Source of the DNA: an uncultured Collinsella sp.
GTDB taxonomy: Bacteria; Actinomycetota; Coriobacteriia; Coriobacteriales; Coriobacteriaceae
Assembly (NCBI GenBank): GCA_900544845.1
Contig: UQWV01000027.1
Location: forward strand, 1 to 27,991
DNA length: 27,991 nt
Direction of reading: 5' to 3'
In this document: piece after piece, positions 1 through 7,966 of the stretch
How the letters are laid out: every line of letters begins with the position of its first letter
Numbering within the stretch: the first letter of the stretch is position 1
Translations under genes and position numbers: made by a program
Notes under the pieces: model-generated
What the model saw: only the letters and a program-made list of their open reading frames with translations
The model's database searches: none
What the model was told of the DNA's origin: nothing

Positions 1-710
1 CACCCCGGCCCCCCCCCCCCCCCCCCCCCCCCGCGGCCGCCGTTGGCAAAGAAGGCGCCCGGTTTCATCGCGGCGAAGAACTCGGCGTTCGCCAGGCCGC
101 GGGTCTCGGGTGTGCTGGGCATAAAGGATGCGACGATGTCAGCCTCGGCCAGGCGCTCGGACAGGGCGTCCATGCCGTCCATGTCCTCAAACACAATGGG
201 GTAGACGAGTGGATGGCGCTTGATGCCGCGGACGTGCGCGCCCATGTTGCGGCAGAGCGTGGCGAAGTGGCCGCCGATATCGCCCGCGCCCAGCACCAGC
301 ACATTGGCGTTTTTGAGTGAGGTGACCGGCCCCAAATCCTCCCAGCGATGCTCGCGCTGCAAGTCGTGATAGCCGGGCAGGCGCTTCATCATGGAAAGGA
401 CCATGGCAAACATGTGCTCGCTTACGGCCTGGCCGTAGGCGCCCACCGAGCAAGACAATTTGGCGTCGGCCGGCACGGTGCCGGCGGCCAAGTAATCGTC
501 ATAGCCAGCGGTCTGCAATTGCAACAGCTGGAGATGTTCGCATGCCGTGAGCATGTCAGGGTCGATGTTGCCCAAGATCACGTCAGCATCGGCGACCTGC
601 TCGCGCGTGGCGGCGTCGGCGCTCGTGTAGATAAAGTCCTCGCCCGGAGCGCTCGACTCAAGAATTGCACGATGACGGTCGTTGACGGGCAGCAAAACCA
701 GGATGTTCAC
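1..710 (-). CDS. D-isomer-specific 2-hydroxyacid dehydrogenase, C-terminus missing
   Basis: NAD-dependent oxidation or reduction of a 2-hydroxy/2-keto acid; the substrate cannot be told. The frame opens with GTG at 710, preceded by GGAGAGG eight bases upstream, and stays open to the window edge (about 236 residues of the usual 310-330). Residues 1-130 form the N-terminal half of the substrate domain. A Rossmann motif GAGDIG lies at about 141-146, and the family signature around F-x-N-x-G-R-G appears at about 221-227. The catalytic Glu and His would lie beyond the edge. The last few residues read as a glycine run only because of a 24-base homopolymer, which is probably not genuine. A lone gene on the minus strand downstream of map, separated from it by a terminator. 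The family call is firm; the substrate is unknown. Confidence 0.85.
   Translation of the reverse strand, partial: MNILVLLPVNDRHRAILESSAPGEDFIYTSADAATREQVADADVILGNIDPDMLTACEHLQLLQLQTAGYDDYLAAGTVPADAKLSCSVGAYGQAVSEHMFAMVLSMMKRLPGYHDLQREHRWEDLGPVTSLKNANVLVLGAGDIGGHFATLCRNMGAHVRGIKRHPLVYPIVFEDMDGMDALSERLAEADIVASFMPSTPETRGLANAEFFAAMKPGAFFANGGRGGGGGGGGPG
9..32. other. 24-base poly-C run at contig edge, probable sequencing artefact
   Basis: An uninterrupted run of 24 C sits at the extreme left end, inside the coding frame of a conserved dehydrogenase exactly where the normal G-R-G-x-x-V-D sequence should continue. Read on the minus strand it is a poly-G tail after genuine sequence. That pattern is typical of dark-cycle poly-G from two-colour sequencing chemistry at the end of an assembled contig. 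I infer it is not part of the genome. Confidence 0.7.
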
Positions 711-729
711 AAGCAGTCCTCTCCGCTTG

Positions 730-763
730 ACCTGCCAAAAGGGACAGGTTTATTTTGGCAGGT
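730..763. repeat. Palindromic intergenic repeat with GGGACAGG core
   Basis: Eleven-base perfect arms acctgccaaaa (730-740) and ttttggcaggt (753-763) flank a 12-base loop containing GGGACAGG. The same core, AAAGGGACAGG, recurs at 10710-10737. Repeats with this core are found in many bacteria next to REP-associated transposases (recalled knowledge); none is visible here. It lies in the 5' leader of the dehydrogenase gene and could fold in its mRNA. Confidence 0.6.
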
Positions 764-788
764 TTTATCAGGCAAAACGCTATAAAAA

Positions 789-833
789 CGCCGGGCTTCG
801 CGATGGCTAACATATCCATCGCGAAGCCCGGCG
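789..833 (-). terminator. Rho-independent terminator of map
   Basis: A perfect 18-base-pair stem (789-806 with 816-833) closes a nine-base loop. On the minus strand it is followed by five T and then AT. It begins ten bases past the map stop codon, so it ends the map transcript before the dehydrogenase gene. Confidence 0.85.
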
Positions 834-842
834 CATCCACGG

Positions 843-1730
843 CTACCAGCTCAGCAGCTCGTAGCCGTCCTCGGTCACCACGAGCTGTACCTCGCACTGG
901 GCCGAATCGCTGCCGTCCTTGGTGCGCACGCACCAACCGTCGCCCTTGCTGATCTTGATGTCGGGCGCTCCGGCATTGACCATAGGCTCGATGGTAAAGA
1001 CCATGCCCGGAGCCATGATGGTGTCCACATCGGGTGCCTCGGTGGTAAAGCCCACAAACGGGTCCTCGTGGAACTCCTTGCCGATGCCGTGTCCGCCGTA
1101 CTCGCGCACCACGCTAAAGCCGGCATCCTCGACCGTCTTTTGTACGGCCTCGGCCATAACGGACAGCGGCAGCCATGGCTTGACGGCCGCCAGGCCCGCC
1201 TCCACGCTGGCGCGGGTGACGTCGACAAGACGCTGGCGCTCGGCAGAGACCTCGCCGATGCAGAACATGCGGCTCGAGTCGCTAAAGTAGCCGTCCAAGA
1301 TCGTGGAGCAGTCCACGTTGATGATGTCACCTTCGTGCAGCACGTCCGTATCGCAGGGGATGCCGTGACAGACCACGTCGTTGATCGAGGTGCACACGCT
1401 CTTGGGGTAGCCCTCGTAGTTGAGATCGGCCGGCGTGCCACCGTGCTCGACGGTGTAGTCGTAGATCATCTGGTCGATCTGGTTGGTGGTCATGCCCGCG
1501 GCGATGTGCTCGCCTACGTAGTCGAGCACGCCCACGTTGATGGCGGCGGAGCGCTTGATGCCCTCGATGTCGGCGGGCGTCTTGTAGAGCGTGCGGGGCA
1601 GAACCTCCCAGCCCTCCTCCCACAGGCGCTCGAGGCGCTCGTCGAAGGCGCTGTGACATTTCTTATATTTTTTGCCGCTGCCGCACCAGCAGGCGTCGTT
1701 GCGGCCGGGTACGGGTCCTTTGTCATACAT
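843..1730 (-). CDS. map: Type I methionine aminopeptidase with N-terminal SEC-C motif
   Basis: Removes the initiator methionine from nascent proteins in the cytoplasm using a dinuclear metal centre. 295 residues. Residues 14-26 form a SEC-C zinc motif (CWCGSGKKYKKCH), which in other MetAPs assists ribosome association. The pita-bread catalytic domain follows. The metal ligands are visible as D140, D151, H214, E248 and E280, with spacings matching the E. coli enzyme (11, 63, 34, 32), and the substrate-contact histidine is H122 in CHGIPC. The start ATG has AAAGGAAG six bases upstream. Monocistronic by appearance: a hairpin lies upstream and a strong terminator downstream. Confidence 0.97.
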   Translation of the reverse strand: MYDKGPVPGRNDACWCGSGKKYKKCHSAFDERLERLWEEGWEVLPRTLYKTPADIEGIKRSAAINVGVLDYVGEHIAAGMTTNQIDQMIYDYTVEHGGTPADLNYEGYPKSVCTSINDVVCHGIPCDTDVLHEGDIINVDCSTILDGYFSDSSRMFCIGEVSAERQRLVDVTRASVEAGLAAVKPWLPLSVMAEAVQKTVEDAGFSVVREYGGHGIGKEFHEDPFVGFTTEAPDVDTIMAPGMVFTIEPMVNAGAPDIKISKGDGWCVRTKDGSDSAQCEVQLVVTEDGYELLSW

Positions 1731-1755
1731 GGCTAACTTCCTTTCATCCGCAGCT

Positions 1756-1784
1756 AGTATAGCCCACCCACGCGTCCATAAAAG
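1756..1784 (-). promoter_or_regulatory. Possible map promoter
   Basis: On the minus strand a good -10 box, TATACT (1756-1761), lies about 25 bases before the map start. A weak -35 (CTTTTA, 1779-1784) is 17 bases further upstream, immediately after the hairpin at 1783-1849. The -35 match is poor. Confidence 0.35.
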
Positions 1785-1849
1785 TTGCGGTGATATAGTT
1801 CCGATTTAAGCGGTTTAACAGCACAAATAGGAACTATATCACCGCAACT
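1783..1849. repeat. Long palindromic element, perfect 20-bp arms; possible terminator for the radical SAM gene
   Basis: agttgcggtgatatagttcc (1783-1802) is exactly complementary to 1830-1849, with a 27-base A+T-rich loop. On the minus strand the element lies about 40 bases after the radical SAM stop codon and is followed by TTTTAT, so it may terminate that transcript. The long perfect arms and large loop also resemble a small dispersed palindromic repeat. Confidence 0.7.
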
Positions 1850-1890
1850 GATGGAGCGGGATGGCGGGCACTGGCTGCTGCGTGGTTTTG

Positions 1891-2667
1891 CTAGTAGCTC
1901 ACCTGGCAGGGAATGCCGAGGGCGCGCACGCGTGCAGCGATCTTGTCGAGCACCTTGGGCGCTGCTTTGGCAAGGCCGGCGACCGGCGTCTCGCGCGCCA
2001 CCGTGTAGATGGTCGCTTCTTGTGGGCGAATACGCTCAAGCGCCGCGAGCCAGGGGGCAACGTACTCCTCGCCGGTGTTGTCGATGAGCTTGCCCTGATA
2101 CTCGCCGGTCAAAAAGATCGTCTGGATAATAACGTGACCGTCAAAGCTTGCGAACGTTTCGATCTGGTGCTCGACGTCGTAGGGGCCAACAGGCTGGTCA
2201 AGCAGCTGGATAAACGCCGGGTCGACGGTATCGAGCTTAAGAATGTTGTCGTCGACCATCATGAGCGCGTCGTGCACCTCGGGGCGGTCGGCGCGCGTGC
2301 CGTTGGAAAGCACGGCGATCTTGGAGTTTGGGGCAAGCTCGTCGCGCAGCGCGACGGCGCCGGCGATGGCCTGCGGAAACTCCGGTGCGGCGGTGGGCTC
2401 GCCGTTGCCTGCGAAGGTGATCACATCGGGGAGCTCGCCCTTGGCTGCCATTTCGCGCAGCTTTGCCTCGAGCGCGCCGAGTACCACGGCGGCTGTGTTG
2501 TACGGCTCATGGCAGGGGCGCTCGGCGTTGAGGCCGTTTTCGCAGTAAATGCAGTCGAACGTGCAGATTTTGCCGCTGGCCGGCATCATGTTGACGCCGA
2601 GCGAGAGACCAAGGCGACGGCTGCGAACGGGCCCAAAGATGGGGCTGGCATTCAAAAACGTAGACAT
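1891..2667 (-). CDS. Radical SAM protein of the COG0731 (TYW1-like) group
   Basis: Predicted iron-sulfur oxidoreductase that cleaves S-adenosylmethionine to start radical chemistry; substrate unknown. About 258 residues. The radical SAM cluster motif C-x3-C-x2-C is at C35, C39 and C42 (CTFDCIYC), preceded by the group's typical FGPVRSRRLGLSLGV stretch at about residues 11-25. The frame stays open much further upstream, but that part lies opposite the hydrolase gene and has no homology. I place the start at ATG 2667, nine bases after AGGAG; an ATG six bases earlier (2673) is possible but too close to the ribosome site. It is not in an obvious operon with map, because a long hairpin separates them. 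Related to the wyosine-tRNA enzyme TYW1 in sequence only; no function is claimed. Confidence 0.85.
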   Translation of the reverse strand: MSTFLNASPIFGPVRSRRLGLSLGVNMMPASGKICTFDCIYCENGLNAERPCHEPYNTAAVVLGALEAKLREMAAKGELPDVITFAGNGEPTAAPEFPQAIAGAVALRDELAPNSKIAVLSNGTRADRPEVHDALMMVDDNILKLDTVDPAFIQLLDQPVGPYDVEHQIETFASFDGHVIIQTIFLTGEYQGKLIDNTGEEYVAPWLAALERIRPQEATIYTVARETPVAGLAKAAPKVLDKIAARVRALGIPCQVSY

Positions 2668-2803
2668 AGGCATATGCTCCTCAAGACAATTGTGCCTAAG
2701 CATAGCATCGGCTCCAAAGCAAGGTGCGGGCCCTTGCTTTACAAGTTTCGTTTTTTCACGTCGCTCATTATGCGGTGCCATGAAGAGCCTCGGGTCGGGT
2801 ACA

Positions 2804-2817
2804 GTTAATCTGTTAAC
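2804..2817. promoter_or_regulatory. Dyad GTTAA-N4-TTAAC in divergent intergenic region
   Basis: A 14-base dyad lies between the divergent radical SAM and hydrolase genes, about 75 bases before the hydrolase start. TGTTAAC also occurs at 3737-3743 and GTGTTAAC within 3836-3851. This suggests, weakly, a shared regulator site. No convincing promoter was found in the 2674-2892 gap. Confidence 0.25.
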
Positions 2818-2892
2818 AAGGCGTAAGGCAATGCGGGTCCATTCAACCGCACTGACGTGCAGCTGGATGAGCATTGATGATGGGGGCACAAC

Positions 2893-3690
2893 ATGGATTT
2901 TACGGTCGAGAATGCGGGCACCACGATTGCCTGTCGCGAATATGCCGGCCCGGATGTGTCGCCTGATGCTCCTGCCTTGGTGTGCGTGCACGGCGCTTGT
3001 GTCGACGGCGCATTTTTCGACGGTATCGCTTGTGAGCTCAGCCGCAACTACCGCGTAATTGCCTACGACCGCCGCGGCTGCGGTGGCAGCAGCGATGCGG
3101 CAGACGGCAGCTATGATCTTGCCGCTCAGGCCGCCGACCTGCAAGCCGTGATCGAACACGTTGGCGCTCCGGCAAATGTGCTTGCGCATAGTGCCGGTAC
3201 GTTGGTTGCGCTGGAGCTTCTTCGCACCGAACCCCATCTCGTCGCCCGTGCGATTCTGCATGAGCCGGCTGTGTCGGCCAAAGGCGTCGGTATGGGCGCA
3301 GCTCCGGTTTTGCTCGATATGATTGCGGCGGGAAAGGTTTCAAGGGCGCTCCGGCTTTTCTTGGGAGCCCTCGGCGACTTGGACCCCGAGGCTCCCGGGA
3401 CGACCGAAGCAGAAGCCAAACATGCCTTGCGCAATGGTCGTTGCTTTATGGCCAATGAATACGGAACAAATATGACATATGCTCCCGACTGGGAGCGCGC
3501 CCGCGCGTCAAAGGCGGTGTCGGCTGTGTTTTTGGGCGAGCTTTCGGTCGGTACACCCCGCGAGGCTGGCACGAGGATGGCGGCTGAGCTTTTGGGCTGT
3601 CCACTCGTAATGGTTCCCGGCGCGCACAACGGCCTGCGCGATCGCCCGACAGCGGCTGCCCAGACTGTCCGTGGCATCCTGGGGCTCTAA
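2893..3690 (+). CDS. Alpha/beta-hydrolase fold protein
   Basis: Predicted soluble serine hydrolase of unknown substrate, 265 residues, the usual size for a single-domain alpha/beta hydrolase. An oxyanion-hole HG motif lies at about residues 33-34. The nucleophile elbow reads AHSAG with S100, in place of the common GHSxG. H245 in VPGAHNG is the likely catalytic histidine, and E216 in FLGE is a candidate acid. No signal peptide is visible. The start ATG follows GGGGG by six bases. It is divergent from the radical SAM gene and about 210 bases upstream of the signalling gene, so probably a single-gene unit. The fold is firm; esterase, lactonase or haloperoxidase-like activity cannot be distinguished. 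Confidence 0.88.
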   Translation: MDFTVENAGTTIACREYAGPDVSPDAPALVCVHGACVDGAFFDGIACELSRNYRVIAYDRRGCGGSSDAADGSYDLAAQAADLQAVIEHVGAPANVLAHSAGTLVALELLRTEPHLVARAILHEPAVSAKGVGMGAAPVLLDMIAAGKVSRALRLFLGALGDLDPEAPGTTEAEAKHALRNGRCFMANEYGTNMTYAPDWERARASKAVSAVFLGELSVGTPREAGTRMAAELLGCPLVMVPGAHNGLRDRPTAAAQTVRGILGL

Positions 3691-3835
3691 CAGCTGCAAA
3701 AAACAAAACAGCCTTCACTCGCAAACGTTTCGGCCGTGTTAACAAATGTGCTCAAGACCTCACGTCTGCGACTTCAATCGCGCCGTCTGCCAACTCATAA
3801 AAATGTAACAGCATTCACGTGCTTACCTGCATCGG

Positions 3836-3877
3836 CAAGGTGTTAACCTTGTAACATTTGGAACCCACCGCTACCAT
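3836..3877 (+). promoter_or_regulatory. Putative promoter and overlapping dyad for the signalling gene
   Basis: TTGTAA (3849-3854), 17 bases, then TACCAT (3872-3877) is a plausible sigma-70 promoter 25 bases before the start codon. A dyad CAAGG-N6-CCTTG (3836-3851) overlaps the -35 box and could be an operator. The rest of 3691-3901 holds the sequence TGTTAAC at 3737 and no recognisable gene or clear terminator. Confidence 0.4.
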
Positions 3878-3901
3878 GCGAAACTATCGAAAGGGCCCCA
3901 T

Positions 3902-5782
3902 ATGCTCAATAATCACGAGGTCAATCTAACCGACGAGGAGGCTGCCGCTGAGGTCGCCCGCGTCGCAAAGACCTACCCCGTGGTGCGTTTGCTGTCGGCC
4001 GATCAGATTAAGAGCGAGCCTAACTGCCTGCTCGCCGGCAATCGGTGCCCTTGTCTGCGTCAATCGAGTCTTGAGGCCTTGGCAGATTCCGATGAGGTGT
4101 CGGAGCAACTGCTCAACGATGGTGTTGAGTACCGCGCCCGCCTACGCCCTCTGAAGGTCGAGGGCGAGCCTCACGTCCTGCTGATGGTGCGTCCGATCGA
4201 TGAGCAAGAGGCTGCAGAAGAGGACCTCGTCTACACCGACGTGCTGACGAGTGTGCGCAATCGCCGATATTACGAGGAAAAGCTCCGTAGCGCCCGCATG
4301 AATGCCGGCGTTGCGGTGATCGACCTTGATGATTTTAGGGTCTTCAACGATACGTGTGGCCGTCATGCCGGCGACCTTGCGCTCGGTGCTGTGGCGACGG
4401 CCATGCGCAGCGGAATTCGTTCGACTGACGAGCTTGTACGCTATGGCTGTGACAAGTTTGTGGTCGTCATGCCCAATATTCCCTCCGATGACTTCACCCG
4501 TCGCCTGCATCAGGTGTCCGATGCCGTTCATGCCACGATTGTTCCGGGTCATGAGTACGTGAGCTTGACGGCATGTGTTGGTGGCGTTCGCATTCATGGC
4601 GAGACGGTCGATGAGGGAGTTGGCCGCGCTGTCCAGTTATTGAGCCGCGCTAAGGCAAAAGCCGGTACGGTCGTGACCGATGCCGATTCCATCGAAGCCT
4701 TCCAAAGCGACAAGCCTTTGGTGCTTATTGTCGATGACTCCGAGATGAACCGAGCCATTCTCAACGAGATGCTCAAGGACGAGTATTGCATCCTCGAGGC
4801 CGACAACGGTCGTACGGCGCTTGACATGGTCGACCGCTATGGCGATGAGTTGTCGCTCGTGCTGCTGGATATTGTCATGCCGGGCATAAGCGGCTTTGAG
4901 GTGCTGGCCGATCTGTCGCGCCGATCGGGTATCGACAATCTACCTTTCATCATGATTTCGAGCGAAGATTCCGATGATATGGTTCTGCGCGCGTACGAGC
5001 TGGGCGCCTCGGACTATATCAACCGCCCGTTTGACTCCCGTGTCGTGCGCCGCCGTGTAAGCAACACCATCCGCCTATACGCCAAACAGCGCCGCCTGAC
5101 GAGTCTGCTGTCCCAGCAGTACAACGAGCGCGTCAAGAACAGTCGCATGCTCATCGACATCATGGCCGGCGTCATGGAGCTTCGCAACGGCGAGAGCGGC
5201 AGGCACGTTACGAACATCGAGAAGCTGACCGAGCTGCTGCTTGGCTGTCTGGTCCAGCGTAGCGATACCATCTCCCTCGACAATGAGGAACGCTCTACGA
5301 TTGCCCTGGCTTCGGCGCTGCACGATATCGGCAAGATGTCGATTGACGATGCGATTCTCAACAAGCCCGGGCGCCTTACGCCCGAGGAGTTCGAGATTAT
5401 GAAGACGCATACCACGATGGGCGCCGACATGTTGCTTGAGCTGGGCCGCCATCACGTCGGCAATGCGCTTATGGAATATGCGTACCAGATTGCGCGTTGG
5501 CATCACGAGCGCTGGGACGGCAAGGGTTATCCCGATGGCCTTAAGGGCGACGAGATTCCCATTGCCGCACAGGTGGTTTCGGTGGCCGACGTGTACGATG
5601 CGCTGACGAGTGTGCGTGTGTACAAGGATGCTATCCCGCACAAGGAGGCGATTCAGATGATCCTGGACGGTAAGTGCGGAACCTTTAACCCACTGTTGCT
5701 CGACTGCCTGCTCGAGGTGCAAGACCGTATTGCCGAGACGTTGGCACGCCCCGCCGACGTTGTCGCGTTTCCCATGATTTAG
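3902..5782 (+). CDS. GGDEF (degenerate) - REC - HD-GYP signalling protein
   Basis: 626-residue cytoplasmic protein. Residues 1-105 are an unclassified N-terminal sensor-like region with a cysteine group (C42, C49, C51). A GGDEF domain spans about 108-262, but its signature reads GCDKF (182-186), so diguanylate cyclase activity is doubtful. The product-binding I-site RSTD (173-176) is kept five residues upstream, suggesting a c-di-GMP receptor role. A response-regulator receiver spans 272-392 with D278/D279, phospho-acceptor D323 and S353, and Arg375 where Lys is usual (NRPF). The HD-GYP domain (about 410-615) is complete: HD at 474-475 and HHERWDGKGYP at 534-544, predicting hydrolysis of c-di-GMP. 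The start is preceded by AAGGG. The next gene, 24 bases on, encodes an Hpt protein, so both probably form one phosphorelay operon. No histidine kinase is in the window. Confidence 0.93.
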   Translation: MLNNHEVNLTDEEAAAEVARVAKTYPVVRLLSADQIKSEPNCLLAGNRCPCLRQSSLEALADSDEVSEQLLNDGVEYRARLRPLKVEGEPHVLLMVRPIDEQEAAEEDLVYTDVLTSVRNRRYYEEKLRSARMNAGVAVIDLDDFRVFNDTCGRHAGDLALGAVATAMRSGIRSTDELVRYGCDKFVVVMPNIPSDDFTRRLHQVSDAVHATIVPGHEYVSLTACVGGVRIHGETVDEGVGRAVQLLSRAKAKAGTVVTDADSIEAFQSDKPLVLIVDDSEMNRAILNEMLKDEYCILEADNGRTALDMVDRYGDELSLVLLDIVMPGISGFEVLADLSRRSGIDNLPFIMISSEDSDDMVLRAYELGASDYINRPFDSRVVRRRVSNTIRLYAKQRRLTSLLSQQYNERVKNSRMLIDIMAGVMELRNGESGRHVTNIEKLTELLLGCLVQRSDTISLDNEERSTIALASALHDIGKMSIDDAILNKPGRLTPEEFEIMKTHTTMGADMLLELGRHHVGNALMEYAYQIARWHHERWDGKGYPDGLKGDEIPIAAQVVSVADVYDALTSVRVYKDAIPHKEAIQMILDGKCGTFNPLLLDCLLEVQDRIAETLARPADVVAFPMI

Positions 5783-5806
5783 TTTGACCAAAGGAGTTTT
5801 TAATCC

Positions 5807-6163
5807 ATGATTTCCATGCGTGAGGCGTATGAGAAGATCGGCGCCAATTATGATGACGCGTGCGCTCGGCTGATGGGCGAGGAAATGCTCGCCCGCTTTG
5901 CCCTCAAGTTTTTGGATGACGAGAGCATGGACAAGCTGGAGGCCGCCATGGCGGCGGGAGACGCCGAAGGTGCGTTTATGGCAGCGCACACGCTCAAGGG
6001 CGTGAGCCAGAACCTGGGATTCGATAATCTGTACGAGCCGGCGGTCGTGGTGACCGAGGCGCTGCGCGGCGCCGATGCCGTTGACGGCGCTCGCGAGGGG
6101 ATGCATGCGCTGCAGCAGCAATATGCGGCTACGATGTCGGCCCTGCGCGAGACGGCCGAATAA
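5807..6163 (+). CDS. Hpt histidine phosphotransfer protein
   Basis: 118-residue all-helical protein carrying the Hpt signature AAHTLKGVSQNLG at about 59-71, with H61 as the phospho-accepting histidine. It would shuttle phosphate between a receiver domain and a kinase elsewhere in the cell. The likely partner is the receiver domain (D323) of the GGDEF-REC-HD-GYP protein directly upstream, 24 bases away in the same direction. AAAGGAG lies ten bases before the ATG. It stands alone without kinase domains, at the usual size for a free Hpt module. Confidence 0.9.
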   Translation: MISMREAYEKIGANYDDACARLMGEEMLARFALKFLDDESMDKLEAAMAAGDAEGAFMAAHTLKGVSQNLGFDNLYEPAVVVTEALRGADAVDGAREGMHALQQQYAATMSALRETAE

Positions 6164-6206
6164 GAGCTTGCGAGCCTTGGGCTGCGCGCCTGTCGCGTAT
6201 AGGCAA

Positions 6207-6247
6207 AAGGGCGCCCCGTCGGACCATGTGGCCGGCGGGGCGCCCTT
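6207..6247. terminator. Bidirectional terminator between convergent genes
   Basis: A 16-base-pair stem with one G-U type mismatch (6207-6222 with 6232-6247) closes a nine-base loop. It is flanked by an A run on the left, giving TTTT on the minus strand. It sits between the stop codons of the Hpt gene and the convergent amidohydrolase gene. Confidence 0.8.
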
Positions 6248-6268
6248 ATCTGTTATGCGGTTCGCGAA

Positions 6269-7078
6269 CTAGCGGGTCTGCTTTACCTTGGCCGCCGCCT
6301 CGACAAACGACTTCCACAGGTTAAAGTCGGTCTCGAGCGTCTGCCAGGTGTACTCGGGATGCCATTGCACACCCAGACAGAACGGCTGGCCTTCGACTTC
6401 GATGCACTCGGGAACGCCGTCGGTTGCCTTGGCGACCAAGCGCGTGCTCTTACCCAGACGATCGACGCAGCAGTGATGTGCGGAGTTGGTCTGGATCAGC
6501 CTGTGCCCGCCAACCGCGCGCTCCAGCAGCGAGCCCGGCACGACCTCGACAGGATGCACAGGGTCGTTGAGCACGTGGGTATGGCGCCACTGCGTGCGGC
6601 CCTCGCGCGCGCCCAGGCTCGGCACGTCCATGCACAGGGTGCCGCCGGTGGCGACGTTGAGCAGTTGCGTGCCGCGGCAGGTGGTAAAGAGCGGCTTTTT
6701 GGCACGGAGCACCTCGCTGACCAGCTTAAACTCAAAACTATCGCGGATCTCGCAGCAGAGGGTGGGGTCGTAGGGTCGATCATCGCCCCAACGTTTGGGA
6801 TTGACATCGGGGCCGCCGGGAATGGCGATGCCGTCGGCGATATCGACGTAATGACGGATGACCTCAATGTCCTCGGTGATGGACATCTGCAGCGGCAGAC
6901 CGCCGGCGGCAAGAATGGCGTCGACAAATACGCTCGCAATCTCCTCGTTGGGGGAGAGCGTCTCGCTCAAATAGGGCTTCGCTTCTTCCCAGCGTGGTGC
7001 TACCAGGATGAGCGGGCGGTCGGCGGGATCGACGTCGACGTGCGGAGTATAGGACGATGAGGTGCGGGTTCCGATCAT
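6269..7078 (-). CDS. Peptidase C26 / gamma-glutamyl-GABA hydrolase-like class I amidotransferase
   Basis: 269 residues. Cleaves gamma-glutamyl bonds by a Cys-His-Glu triad in this family (PuuD is the best-known member). The nucleophile is C134 in TTCRGTQLLN, and the partners are H240 and E242 in QWHPE. The glycine turn IPGGPDVNP (86-94) also fits the family. No signal peptide. The start at 7078 has no clear ribosome site, and the first 20 residues are not typical of the family, so the true start may differ slightly. It is the last gene after the ABC transporter genes, 87 bases beyond the ATPase, suggesting it processes an imported gamma-glutamyl compound or glutamine-like substrate. That link is inference from context. 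Confidence 0.87.
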   Translation of the reverse strand: MIGTRTSSSYTPHVDVDPADRPLILVAPRWEEAKPYLSETLSPNEEIASVFVDAILAAGGLPLQMSITEDIEVIRHYVDIADGIAIPGGPDVNPKRWGDDRPYDPTLCCEIRDSFEFKLVSEVLRAKKPLFTTCRGTQLLNVATGGTLCMDVPSLGAREGRTQWRHTHVLNDPVHPVEVVPGSLLERAVGGHRLIQTNSAHHCCVDRLGKSTRLVAKATDGVPECIEVEGQPFCLGVQWHPEYTWQTLETDFNLWKSFVEAAAKVKQTR

Positions 7079-7165
7079 GGGTGCGGCTTTCGAATCCGGG
7101 TGGACATGGCACAGGGGTGGCGCGGGACAAACGTTACTGATGAATTTGCCCGCGTGGCAATTGGG

Positions 7166-7930
7166 CTAGTGGCCCTTGATGGAGTTGAGGAAGTCCTGGG
7201 CGCGCTTGGTCTGGGGGTGGTCGAAGAACTCGTCGGGTGTGCCGGTTTCCACGATCTGGCCGTCGGCCATAAACACGACGCGGTCGGCCACGCGGCGGGC
7301 GAAGTTCATCTCGTGCGTGATGACGATCATCGTCATGCCCTGCTGGGCCAGACGGACCATGACCTCGAGCACCTCGTTGATCATCTCGGGGTCCAGCGCG
7401 CTCGTGGGCTCGTCAAAAAGCATGGCCTTGGGTTGCATGGCAAGCGAACGTGCGATGGCTACACGCTGTTGCTGGCCGCCCGAGAGCTGTGCGGGCACCT
7501 TATCGGCCTGCTCGGCAACGCCCACGCGGCCCAGCAGGTCCATGGCGCGCTCACGAGCCTCGTCCTTGGACACGCCCAGCACATCGACCGGTCCCAGCAT
7601 GACGTTCTGCAGTACGGTCATATGTGCAAACAGGTTGAACTGCTGAAATACCATGCCCAGCTCGGCACGCATGCGGGCAAGATCCTTGCCTTCCTGTGGC
7701 AGGGGCTCGCCCTCGATGAGGATCTCGCCTGAGTCGATGGTTTCCAGGCGATTGATGGTTCGGCACATGGTCGACTTGCCCGAGCCCGAGGGTCCGATCA
7801 CAACGACGACCTCGCCGCGGTCGACCGACAGATTGATGTCGTTGAGGACGTGCAGATCGCCGTAGTGCTTATCGACGTGCCTGAGCTCGATCAGCGGCTG
7901 ATTGCCGGTGGAAGAGGTGCTCTGTGCCAT
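7166..7930 (-). CDS. Polar amino-acid ABC transporter, ATP-binding subunit (GlnQ type)
   Basis: 254 residues. Powers uptake of an amino acid by ATP hydrolysis at the inner face of the membrane. Walker A GPSGSGKS (46-53), Q-loop around Q96-Q97, signature LSGGQ (149-153), Walker B MLFDEP (170-175) and switch H206 are all intact. The sequence, including TMIVITHEMNFAR, is typical of the GlnQ/HisP family. The start is preceded by AAGGAG at seven bases. It is fourth in the operon after the binding protein and two permeases. Glutamine or glutamate is possible but the substrate is not shown. Confidence 0.95.
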   Translation of the reverse strand: MAQSTSSTGNQPLIELRHVDKHYGDLHVLNDINLSVDRGEVVVVIGPSGSGKSTMCRTINRLETIDSGEILIEGEPLPQEGKDLARMRAELGMVFQQFNLFAHMTVLQNVMLGPVDVLGVSKDEARERAMDLLGRVGVAEQADKVPAQLSGGQQQRVAIARSLAMQPKAMLFDEPTSALDPEMINEVLEVMVRLAQQGMTMIVITHEMNFARRVADRVVFMADGQIVETGTPDEFFDHPQTKRAQDFLNSIKGH

Positions 7931-7966
7931 GGTGCTCGGCTCCTTATGACTCGAAATGGTAAAGCG

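Noticed and set aside
33..40. GCGGCCGC at the poly-C edge as a cloning linker (NotI) scar
   Set aside because: The bases fit the coding sequence of the conserved N-x-G-R-G motif, so they are probably native; only the homopolymer is suspect.
2668..3261. Upstream extension of the radical SAM frame to a 456-residue protein
   Set aside because: The added part is opposite the hydrolase gene, has no family match and no ribosome site; AGGAG precedes the later ATG.
5075..6121. 348-residue minus-strand frame across the HD-GYP and Hpt genes
   Set aside because: It is antisense to two well-supported genes and has no recognisable domain.
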